Positions 10,881-22,835 of a stretch of DNA of 64,000 nucleotides are shown here, in pieces (the first letter of the stretch is position 1; each line of letters opens with the position of its first letter). The DNA is from Enchytraeus crypticus (taxonomy: Eukaryota; Annelida; Clitellata; Enchytraeida; Enchytraeidae): assembly GCA_905160935.1 (NCBI GenBank), contig CAJHZI010000353.1:1-64000 (forward strand). Reading direction: 5' to 3'. A program made the position numbers and the translations under genes. Under the pieces are notes generated by a model. That model saw only the letters and a list, made by a program, of their open reading frames with translations. It ran no database searches and had not been told where the DNA came from.

Positions 10881-12260
10881 TTACTACTACTACTGAGACT
10901 GCGCTACGTCCTATTTGGACCCTGCAGTAGGTTTCAAGGTTAATTGACTCCACCTCACTCTATCCTCAGCCAGATCACAGATGCTCTTATCTAATATGTT
11001 CAAATTCTGATTTATATCTTTGAGATCTTTATTTACTAATTTGATCCACGTTTGTTTATTTTGACAATCTCTTTGTATTGTCTGAGATTTTTTATTCTAA
11101 TTTAAAGCAAGTTTTACAGGTGCATTGTTTGGTAACCTAAGTAAGTGACCTATCCATTTTAGTCTTCGTGTTTTAATTGCAAGACTCCTTTTTTTCATTT
11201 GTTCTGATGTTATCGTTGCTTATAATGTTAGGGTAATATATTTTAAGTATTTTTCTTAATAGACTTCTATGAAATATGTCAATTTCATGTTCCTGTTTTG
11301 AAGTAAATGTCCATAGCTCACTATTATATAAGTAAACTGGCGTAATTATATAAGTAAACTGGCGTAATATAAGCATTGAATATATTTATTCTTGTTTTCA
11401 TAATTATTTTGCTATTTGTTAGTTTCATCTTGTATTTATTAAAAATAGCCATACACAGTTGCTTTCTATGGATCATGTCTCTTTCAGTTTCCAAGTAAGA
11501 ACTAGATATTTGCATTTCTTCCATTCCTGATCATTTTTGTTTCCAATGGTAAATTTTTCAGTTTTATCTGTGTTTAGTTTTAAATCTCTCTTATTCAGTT
11601 TATCATTGACTTCCTTTTGAATTTTGTCTGTTATATTTTTGCATGTGCTTACATATGCAATATCATCTGCAAACTGCTGATCAATATTTATACCCATTTC
11701 TCGCTTTATGCAATAGTTATGTTCTGTAATATGATTAGGAATGAATTCTTCATATGGTATATCTTCTTTGGAGTATGAGTGCTCTTCAATTTGGTTTGCT
11801 ATTTGAATTTGGTTCTCATGTTTGTTTAAGCTATTTGCAAGGTAAAATGTGAAAAGCACCGGGCTTAAGCAATCTCCTTGTTGTATTCCAATATTAGTTT
11901 CAAACTCATTTCCAGTTACATCTCCATTTTTAACTCTTAAAATTTCATCATCAATGATAAGTTTTATTATATGCAGTTCGTCCTGATCAATTATTTTACT
12001 TAAATCCTCTAATAATTTATTTCTATTGACAGTATCAAACGCCTTACTCATGTCTAGAAGCATGATTTCTATTTCTGAGTTTTTGTTTGTTATTGCTTTT
12101 TCGATAAGAAGTTTTAATGTTAGGACGTGTTCCGTGGTACTTCTGCCTGGTCTGTAGGCGGCTTGAGTGACTGGTATTATTTGTCAATTTTATGGTATAT
12201 TCTATTTATCATTACAATTGACAGTATCTTTCTGATAGGATTTAATAAAATGATTGGCGA
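10880..12260 (-). mobile_element. non-LTR retrotransposon (LINE) reverse-transcriptase relic
   Basis: On the minus strand the translation shows AAYRPGRSTTEHV, LLDMSKAFDTVNR, GIQQGDCLSPVLFTFYLA and QFADDIAYVS, the palm motifs of a reverse transcriptase. Past a frame change near 11480 follow YITPVYLYNSELWT and, beyond in-frame breaks, KQTWIKLVN-type C-terminal residues. The 5' part is missing, and at least two frameshifts (near 12180 and 11480) plus a local duplication at 11328-11368 break the frame. It is a dead, 5'-truncated copy ending in a short (TAG)n-like tail at about 10880. Confidence 0.85.
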
Positions 12261-13658
12261 TTACATTATAGGTTCTATTTACATTTTTACTTGGAGCACC
12301 TGCAGTTGCCATGGATACATATGGTGCGTTATCAATGCCAAGCAAAACTTCAGGTCATCTATTTTGTGCTGCAACAACAACATCGTCGTAAAGATCACAC
12401 TATCAATTAAAATTGACTTCAAAGAAGCCAATGTTATTCCTATAAGGTAAATTTTAAGCTACAATAATCGACGCAGCACATCAATCAAGAAACAGTGTAA
12501 ATATTAAATGGTAAAAACTAAAAATGGGACACCAACATATGATTTGTAAATTTAATTTTACTTTTTATTGCTCAGATAAGAGATTCTACTGGAGCACTGT
12601 TACAGTAACAGAAAGATCTTCAAATGTAGAGAGAAATTTGATATGTGTAGCGCATTTACTTAGAGTTTTTAAATTGTTCAGCTACTCGGTTTATAGCAAA
12701 AGCTGGTACTGCTAAAGTTAATGTCAGTTTCCTCACTCAAAGCTATGTCAGTGACGGGCGAACCCAGGATTTGAACTCCACACTTGCCAGAAATATCATA
12801 GTTAAGTACTTTGCAACGTTCTTTTGCAGAATTTGTATGATGAAGTATGAAATCTACCGGTGTTGCCAGTCCCCGGCCTTCCTGAACCAGTATAATTAAC
12901 AGGTGATGACATATGGCTGTTTGTTTTGATTGGTTTAAAGGTCCAACATGGATGCCTTGCAAAAAATAAAAATGATAAATTTTATACTTCATTCCGTTAG
13001 AATTTTTTATTGGCATTTGACTGTCTAAGAAAATATAAACGCAACTTTGAGAAATTGCCTATTTCTGCGTATTTTAAAATTCTTTAAATTATTTTAAATT
13101 AGGTATTGCAGTAAAATTAAATTTATTGCATGCCGGTTTATCTATTGTGACAACCGGTTGTGCAATCTTTCCTGTAGAGTTTTCCGCTTAGAGAAGCGAA
13201 AATTTGAACTGTATTATTATCGATATTACTAATGTAGTCACTATGTTATGAGAATTTATCACCGTAAGCCACAGTATAATCCATTTATGGCTTGCATTTT
13301 TCCTTGAATGTTTAATAAAGAAAATTAATCCTGCTTTTAGAGTGAAATAGTAAGCAGGAGAGAATGAAATATATGGGACATCTGGGAATGTTAATGAACA
13401 AGCATTCTGTTGACTAAAATTTAATACTGTAAATCTAACATTTTCAATCTAATAATGTAAATCTAATGCTGTAAATTTAATATTGTAAAATTAATGTAAT
13501 ATATACTGTACATCTAAAATTGCACAATGCATTGAAGAAAAACCTCCCCCGTTTAGATTTATTTTATGATTTATTTTCAGAGAATAATTTGTGGTAAACG
13601 TATGGTAATTGGATGGTGATTTATTAATTTCTTACAGTTTAATTGAAGAATCAACACC
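12261..13658. other. intergenic DNA upstream of TEP1
   Basis: Contains a partial minus-strand SINE A copy (about 12712-12790) and AT-rich DNA. A likely acceptor (CTTACAG) at about 13637, 22 bp before the TEP1 ATG, suggests a 5' UTR intron. No core promoter element is certain. Confidence 0.45.
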
Positions 13659-14990
13659 ATGGACACGTCTGGTAGGATATTCTTCAAATTGATTATTAAT
13701 TATAATTTAGTAACTTTAAATATTAATTTTTATCATTATTTACAGTCTGCTGTTTGTCAGATTGATAATGCAAATAAAAAGGAATAGATTCTTATTAATA
13801 TTTGCCAATGATTGTCAAGAAGAAATTCTATAGATCTGATAAAAGGCATCCATCCATCTGATCACCAGATGTATGCTTATCCTAAGTATGATGCAAAACA
13901 AGTATGGACTGTTTGTCTATCATTTGTCATTTAGTCAGATTAATAAAATTATTTTAAATTTTATTTTAGTATAGCTTGATGCTAAGTTTAATAAGGCATT
14001 TTATATTTTTACCTAAATCTCGATCTTATACTTTGCAACTGTGCATACTAATTAATTAATTTTTCTATTTATGATTACGCCATTATGCTGGACTTTCTAT
14101 AGTGCCTGTTAGTGTAACATTGTTCAGTGTTGTCATGGACAAATACTCTGATTATTGCTTTTGCAGGGCCGCTGGTTAACAGGCTGTTGCTATCAGCGCC
14201 ACAGAGTATTTCGACGCCATCCCATCTTCTGACATCCTCTATTTTAGAGAAGTACTCTAATGTTGGGACCTCATTCCAGCCTCAGCCGTCCTTAATTAGT
14301 CAGCATGGTGGAGGTGTCAAGCCTAGCTCATATTTGACACGTTCTTGTGCCGCGGCTAAGCCTAAGAAGGATTTGAAATATGATCCTTTAACATCGGGAA
14401 CGAGGTTGGAAAACCGTTTGCTGACGGAGAACACCGTTCTTGCGTCGCTGTCGTCCGCTTCCAAGCTGAAACTTGAATCGAGGAAAGAGCAAACTGGTCC
14501 CTTGGGTGGTTTTCCAACCTCTTCGTATAAATCTGATTCTGGCCTTCAGTCTTATGGATTTGATTTGAGCATTTCAACCCAACCAAGAACCAACCTGCTG
14601 GGTTCTTCGGCTGGTTATTTAGGACCGGGAACCATTAATCTTGGACTTCAGGAGACAAAGCCTCAACCAGGATTAATAAATATCCAACTCTCCTCTACTG
14701 GTCATAGTACTGAAACAAAGAAGGAAAAGTCTGCTCCATGCGGAAAGGCTGGAGAGAAAAGAAACACAAGAGTTGAGGCAACTGTGCGCAGCAAGAAGCC
14801 AAAAGTTTTGGCCAGCGATTGGAAAGACGGTGTGGAAGATTTTAAATCGGCTTTTCCAGAGTATGATCTTCAGGATTCTGATATGGGCAAGGATGATGTG
14901 GAGATGGAATATAGATCTGATCTGACAGTCAGTGCTGTTCTAACAAATAGTCAGGCGTGTGCGCCTTCATGGGATCTAAAGAAGATTAAG
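13659..14990 (+). CDS. TEP1: TEP1 exons 1-2: N-terminal disordered region
   Basis: Exons 13659-13671 and 14167-14990. Exon 1 gives only M-D-T-S plus one base; exon 2 continues G-P-L-V-N-R. The roughly 275 residues are Ser/Pro/Lys-rich with a basic patch (RSKKPKVL, possible nuclear signal) and an acidic stretch before exon 3. I do not see the 30-residue N-terminal repeats known from mammalian TEP1. Confidence 0.85.
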
Positions 14991-17219
14991 GTTTGTCTAC
15001 TCGCTCGAGATATTTGGTTTTTACTGGTATAGATGGTTTTTAGTAGAGATGGTTTTTAGTTTTTACTAGTATATAGTTTTTCCATAATAATAATAATTAT
15101 TATAGTTTAACGTCCGCTTCCTCATACAAGGATGATGTCAGGGAAGTCGAGATAGAGAGGCAACAGTGCTGTGATAAAGTTTTTATTAAACCTAATATAA
15201 AGATGCACACATTGAATAAGTGTGTGGCTCCCCAAAGTGCCTCCCCATGATTAAATCGTAGTTATGCCACTGGTTACTAATTCTTGCCTCTTTGTTGCTG
15301 CATCTGCAGTTTATAAATGCTCTATTAACAGCATGTAATTTCAGTACTAACAGGTTTTGAAGTCATGGATGACTGATTTACTCCCGAAGTCTCCATGACG
15401 CAATGGTTAGAGGTGTAGATAACGTCATGAAGTTTTAAATGACAGACCCTGAGATGAATTGAACCCTCGTGGGTTCGATTCCCGGCCGTGCTGATCTGAG
15501 AGTAAAATCTCAGGCTTTCACTGGACTGGTTATATGGAAAATGGACAAAATTGCCTAACGAATTTAACATGTGGTATTAAAAGTGATAGATATCAACATA
15601 GTTGATCATTTCACTATAATGTGTGTTATTATTATTATTATTATTAGAAGAATATTATCTCGTTATTGGCAGTTGCCTCTGGCAAATGCTGCTCATCTCT
15701 TCTCCTAGTAAAGCGCCTAACTATCTGAACTCTAAGAATTCTTAAATACACTCTAAAATGAACTCTGATAATTCTTAAACGCACTCTAACATGAACTCTA
15801 ATGATTCTTAAGTACACTCTGAAATTAACTCTAATAATTCTTAAATACACTCAGTCCTCGATGATGTCATGGATCACTGTTGCTCTCTAATGAACGTTGT
15901 TAATCGCTACAGATACGGCTGGTGAACGCTGCTAGCTCATCGCTAATCAGGGCGCCTAACTTCAAGAACGCTAGCGACCCGGAGAGACTCAGCCTGATTG
16001 AGATAGCCTGCGACATAGCCAACTACGACGCTGAGTTTATCCTCAAGGTTTGTTTTGTTTTATGTGTTTATATATATATATTATATAAATTTTTTTATTG
16101 CCTCTTTTTTGTGTTTAGAATTTGTTTTACTTTTTTTTGTTTTATATCTCTTTCATTTGTCTTCTCTACCTCAATCGTCTGGGTGTGAATCGATTTGTAG
16201 TGACATGTGATGGAGGGACATCCCTGACATCATCCTTGTATGAGAAAACTGACGTTAAGCGTTTATTATTATTATTATATAGCAGTTATCTAATTCAAAG
16301 TTTGTTAAACCGATTATTATTTGATGGTGCAGGATTCAAATCCAGGGCTCACCCGTCACTGACATCGCTTTAGAATGAGGAAACTGACGTTAACCTTAGC
16401 TTTACCAGCTTTTTATTTCCTGTCATTAGATTAGGTTTGTTAATCAGCTGATTATATCCTGTCACTAGATCGCTCTATACACGAGAAAGGAACTAAACAT
16501 TCGTGCGACCGCTAACTTCTTGTTGGCATTCGCTGCCAACTGCGACGTGTGCAGACCCTATCTGAAGAAATACTTCAGCGCTACCATCACTCTGCCTTCT
16601 GATTGGATAGAAGTGGCCGAGCTATATCAGGTCTGTAGATGTCATATTAATCACTAATATAGGATTTGTTGCCTCTAGGCATCACTGCTCTCTTTCTCTC
16701 TCTCTTTATATCTCTTTCTCTGTCTCTCTCTGTCTCCCTCTACCTCTCTCTCTCTCTATCTCTCTCTCTCTGTCTCTCTCTCTCTATGTCTCTGTTTCTC
16801 TCTTTATCTCTCTTTCTCTATTTTCTCACTCTCTCTATCTCTTCTATCTTCTCTAATTTTGACGTATATCTATTTATCTCTCATTTTATGTATTGTTTAC
16901 TTCTCTAATTATCTATTTTAGGTGTCGTATATTTGTTTTTTTATAATCAGCATGTATATTTTATCTATCGCTAATTTTCCTTTTATCTATTGTTTTATTA
17001 TTATTTTTATTGTTTATTTACGTTTATTAATTTTATTTTTTCCATACTTTGTTTAGTTTTTTTTTCTTTTGCACCTCAGATCTTCCATGATGAGAGAATA
17101 AAGTTTGGTTCACTTCCTTCTGCACTACGGAAAGTTATGGCTCTCAAGTTTCCTGATTTTGACAAGTATCAGTTGGGTAGGTGATATTTCAATTAATCAA
17201 GCATTCTGTTAGCCTGTCT

Positions 17220-17252
<33 letters not shown>

Positions 17253-20200
17253 CCTGTCAGTCAGTCAGTCAGTCAGGCAGTCATTCCGTCAGTCAGCCAG
17301 ACAGTTAGTATCATATATCACATATATCACATGTACTCTCTTATCAATCACATGTCTTGTATCGCTGGCTGGAGCCAGTGGCGATGTCGGTAAGTTATTT
17401 GACAGCAGATCAGTATGTGTGGAGTTCAAATCCTGGGCTTGCTGTCATGGATATCGCTTTCGAGAGAGGAAACTGACGTTAACATTAGCTTGTTTTAGCT
17501 TTATCAGATATCTCTTTATCACAGATTTAATAATCATGACAGGCTAGCTTCACATCACCACATACACTTCTATAATTTAGCGAATAACTCCTATAATTTA
17601 TTCCGTTAATTTGACTTTTTTAGATTTCTCTCGCAAATAGTTCTTCTACTATAACGTTTAACACTGTATATATATATCTAACGTCAAGGACAGAAGCTTA
17701 GTTGTGGAAGTGAATGCATTGGTGGATTTCGATGATTCTGCGACTACTTGAGGCTGTATGGGTAATAGATATTAATTATTATTAATTATTACTATTAATT
17801 ATTTATTATTATTATTATTATTAGATTTCAACGAGTTCTTATACCTTAATTCTGTTGCAGCTAAGTATAACAAGGAGACTTCAGTAAAGAAGAAGAACAA
17901 GAAGGAGAAGGAGGCAGCAGCTAACAGCTCCAAGACAAAAGAGTCTAAGACTCCCACAGCTGAAGCTGTAGAGGAGGATTGGCCGGCCCTGTCTAGACAC
18001 ACAGCTGTTGTTTCCACCACTGTATGACGCCTTTGAATATTTATCATCGTTTATTTCAAAACTATCTGACAACTGCAGATATGTAACATATGAACATACG
18101 AAATGGAATTTACGAACATAATTACAGTCTACACTATAAGAGATGATAATGTCATAGTAACGCAAATGCAATGTCATAGTAATGCAATTACATTGACTTC
18201 GCCGCTGGCTCTAGCCAGTGTCGAAGTCGGTAAGACACTCGACCACAGATCAGTAGTTGCAGGGTTCAAATTCTGGGCTCGGCCGTCACATCGCTTTCGA
18301 GTGAGGAAACTGACGTTAACCTTAGCTTTAGCTTTTCTAGCATTACAAATAATGCATTTTATTGAAGATTAAATTATCTATAGTTTTTAGCGTTACATAT
18401 TGGTTTATTTAAAATAAATAGGAAATCAGGCAATTATAATTATTAATGAAAATCATTCTTTTTTAAAATTTTAGTATAGTTGATTTTTCATAAGATAATA
18501 TTATTGAATTTGTAAAAAATAATTGTGTACTACTAGATAGCTACAGTATCTAGTGTAGTAGATCTATTAAAGTAGTATATTTACTACTAGAGCTTAGCTA
18601 GTAGGGCGTCTAGACTAGATTAACTAACAGATTGACTGATTGATTGAAGGAGGAGAGCTAATTGATTGACTGATTGATTGATGGAGGAGAGCTAATTGAT
18701 TGACTGATTGATTAATGGAGGAGAGCTAATTGATTGACTGATTGATTGATGGAGGAGAGCTAATTGATTGACTGATTGATTGAAGGAGGAGAGTGTAGAG
18801 AATGGTGATGATGAGACAGAGGAGAGGATAGCGGAACTGTCTTTCACTCTCAAGCAGCTCATCCGTAAGATACACATCCAGAAACCTGTTGAGCACGTCA
18901 TGTGTCTTGTGGGAAAGAGGTCTGTGTGTCGTTGTTTGTATCACTGCTTCTGTTTGTGTGTATCACTGCTTGTTATTGTTTGTAGCATTGCTTGTCGATG
19001 TTTGTATCACTGTTTGTCTTTGTAGCGTTGCTTGTCGTTGTTTGTTGCACTGCTTGTCGTTGTTTGTACCATAGCTTGTCGTTGTTTGTACCATTGCTTG
19101 TCGTTGTTTGTACCATTGCTTGTCGTTGTTTGTACCATTGCTTGTCGTTGTTTGTACCATTGCTTGTCATTGTTTGTACCATTGCTGGTCGTTGTTTGTA
19201 CCATTGCTGGTCGTTGTTTGTGCCATTGCTGGTCGTTGTTTGTGCCATTGCTTGTCGTTGTTTGTGCCATTGCTTGTCGTTGTTTGTGCCATTGCTTGTC
19301 GTTGTTTGTGCCATTGCTTGTCGTTGTTTGTACCATTGCTTGTCATTGTTTGTACCATTGCTTGTCGTTGTTTGTGCCATTGCTTGTCGTTGTTTGTGCC
19401 ATTGCTTGTCGTTGTTTGTGCCATTGCTTGTCGTTGTCTGTGCCATTGCTTGTCGTTGTCTGTGCCATTGCTTGTCGTTGTTTGTCCCATGGCTTGTCGT
19501 TGTTTGTACCATTGCTTGTCGTTGTTTGTCCCATTGCTTGTCGTTGTTTGTACCATTGCTTGTCGTTGTTTGTACCATTGCTTGTCGTTGTTTGTACCAT
19601 TGCTTGTCATTGTTTGTACCATTGCTTGTCGTTGTTTGTACCATTGCTTGTCGTTGTTTATACCATTGCTTGTCGTTGTTTGTACCATTGCTTGTCGTTG
19701 TTTGTACCATTGCTTGTCGTTGTTTGTACCATTGCTTGTCATTGTATTCAGGCCCTGTCAGTAGACACTGTACTTGTGATTAATATTAGCTTCACATTTG
19801 GCTTACTGATTGATTAATTATTGATTGATTGAATGACTCTTTGATTAATTTATGGATTGATTTATTGAATGGTTGAATGATGGATTTATTTATTGGCTGA
19901 CCGATTGATTATTTGATTGATTCATTGAGTGATTATTTGCTTAATTGATTTATTGATTAATGGATTGATTAATTAATTGATGGACTGATTGATTGTTTGA
20001 TTTACTGATTGAATGATTGACTGACTGATTGACTGACTGATTGATTGACTGATTGATTAATTGATCGATTGACTGATTTATTTATTGACCGATTGGCTGA
20101 TTTATTGATTGAATGACTGATTGATTAATTTATTGATTGACTGATTGATTTTTCGACAGATTGATTGATTTATTAATTGATTAATTGATTGACTGATAAC

Positions 20201-22803
20201 CTGCAGATACCCCACTACTATAGAGGAGTTCTACCAGTCAGGACTACCCGGGGCGTTCAGCTCTGAGCTTGCTGGTAGGAGGATGAGACTGCCCACACCT
20301 GAGACCTGGGAGACACAGGTGTCACTCAAGGGCAACAATGCCTCCACGTGGGAGGAGCTTATAGGTGCTACTCCACTCCTAGCTTCTAATAATAATTGTT
20401 ACTCTGCAGTTTATTCTATTTACTGTTTCAATCTATTAGAAATCTATTATATTATTATAATATTATATCTATATAATATTATTACATCTATAATATATAT
20501 AATACTATTATATCTATTATAATATTATATTAGCATATTAGATTATATGCTAATAGAATCTATTAGCATATAATCCATTAGGATGTAATCTATTAGTATA
20601 TAATCTATTAGCATGTAATCTATTAGCATATAACCTATTAGCATATAACTTATTAGCATAGAATCTATTAGCATATAATCTATTAGCATATAATCCAATA
20701 GCATATAATCTATTAGTATATAATCTATTAGCATAGAATCTATTAGCATATAATCTATTAGCATATAATCTGTTGTTATGTAAATCAATCAACACATTAC
20801 TTGTTCTTGCACAGACCACAAGAAGTTACCATTCATGGCGATGCTGAGAAATCTGAGGAATTTGATAAAAGCTGGTATCTCTGAACGTCATCACTCGTTT
20901 GTGCTGGGCAAACTCAAGGATGAAGTGAGTTCTGTAATTTTTGAATAAGCCATAAAGCTCAAAAATATCTAATGTTAACGTCGATATTTCCGATAACGAC
21001 AATGTTAACGATAATGTTTCCTCACTCGAAAGCGATGTCAGTGACGGGCCAGCCCAGGATTTGAACCGCGCACATACTGATCCGCAGTCGAATATCTTAC
21101 CGACCTCGCTCTGGCTCCAGCCAGTGACGATGTCTAGTAAACATCATATCCCATTAACTTTATTAAAAGATAAAGTATTGACAGTGAATGACGTAAAACG
21201 TCGTATGTCCTGGTAGGTTTTTTTAATCATTTCTATTGCACTGTCATGTTCGGTTACTGGTATTCTAGATAAATGCCGTTGTGCTGTGTTTGCATAGGGC
21301 GCTGTGATTAACAGCAAACAGTTTCCATTTCGTTTCTTCTCCGCCTACACTGTACTGAACGAGCTCGAAGCCGAGTATGAGCAAAATCGTAAGTTTTTTA
21401 TTGTTTATTTATTTAATTAGTTTTTTTTTCAAAGCAAAACTTAACCATTTGAGAAACAACAAACAATTATTGACAATGAATAGTGAATGGTTTGCGGTTT
21501 CTTGAGTGGCCCTTAGGCCATTGAGCATGGCACCAACAGATTACTATGAACACTCTAATAGGAGAACATACTCCTTTGAACGTCTGAATTACTTAATTAT
21601 GTTTATCACTACAAGAATAATGATGTATCAAAAGGAATGTTGTAGATGATTTAATGATCCACTCGTATGTGGACATGAAAATAAAAACGGAAGATAGGAG
21701 AATAGTGGAGGCGATATATACATAGACCTGCCAGTGGGCACTGCACTAAGACTGAGAGTACATACTGTAAATATATAAAAAATAAACACGCATTATAGTA
21801 AAGTAATCAACTATGTTGATATCTATCACTTTTAATGCAACATGTTTAAACTTTTAGGCAATTTAGACCATTTTTCGTATAACCAGTCCAGTGAATGTCT
21901 GAGATTCTACTCTCATATCAGCGCGGCCGGGAATCGAACCCACGAGGGTTCAATTCACCTTAGGATCTGTCATTTAAAATTTCATGACGTTACCCGTACG
22001 CTAAAGAGACATTCAAATGTCGTCATCGTGTGGTGCTTTGGCACCTGTTTGTGCAGAGTCTGCAGGAGACGTCCCTGACATTGACTTATGGTGAAGAACA
22101 TGACGTGAAATTCTTATTGATTGATTGATTGATTACGTGTAGACTATACACTTTAATGATCACTGATGACTATTTACTGTGTCCCTCTTTACAGAGCAGC
22201 TGATAATCGACACTGCCATTGCCCTAGCTGAGGGGCGCCCTCCACCAGTGCCCCTGTCTAAGAGTGGGCGTGGTCGTGGCGCTGCCACTGACAGTACACG
22301 CGGGGCGAGAGGTGGGCGAGGCCAGAGAGGTAGAGGGCGGGGCCAGAGAGGCGGTGCACAGGAAGCTAGTGGAGAGGAACAAAGAGAAATTGGGCGGAGT
22401 CCTAGAGGAGGCGGAGCCACCAGAGGCAGGGGGAGGGGTAGAGGCAGGGGGCGTGGTGGACACTCATCCTCAGGTCGTAAACCTGTGGCTAGGGCGGGGA
22501 CTGGGGGAGGAGTTAAGAAACAGAGAAAGCGCATTAGAAAAGATGCTGGTCCCAAGTAAGTCCTGAATATTTGCTGTTTATAATTCTATATAATTAATAA
22601 TTAATTATAATTATTAATTATTAATTTATTTCATTTGCGCTAAGATTCATATTTATAATAATTTGAAGGCATAGAAGATAGTCCATATAAGTTAAATCTC
22701 ATTGATTAATTTGTGAATGTTTTGTTCAAAACTCAGGCGTATTGATTCTTTCTGTTGCTCTATTCTTCTGTAACTTGATTCTTCTTGAAACTTGTAGATT
22801 GAT

Positions 22804-22835
<32 letters not shown>

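Noticed and set aside
11473..12063. Host gene encoding a reverse transcriptase
   Set aside because: Flanked by frameshifts and lacking the N-terminal part; a dead LINE copy.
14362..14586. Minus-strand 74-codon frame
   Set aside because: Antisense shadow of TEP1 exon 2.
15470..15495. tRNA gene at the perfect B box
   Set aside because: A and B boxes are too far apart, no cloverleaf forms, and the same block recurs with a common tail: a SINE head.
18963..19817. Long open frames on both strands, up to 263 codons
   Set aside because: They are translations of the 22-bp minisatellite, which lacks stops in every frame. The region lies between TEP1 exons 7 and 8, which join in phase.
20543..20819. 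Minus-strand Met/Leu/Ile/Asp/Tyr repeat frame
   Set aside because: 15-bp AT-rich minisatellite in a TEP1 intron, no codon bias or homologue seen.
22160..22566. Pro-rich minus-strand and alternative plus-strand frames over TEP1 exon 11
   Set aside because: GC-rich repeat shadows. Only the RG-rich frame joins exons 10 and 12 in phase.
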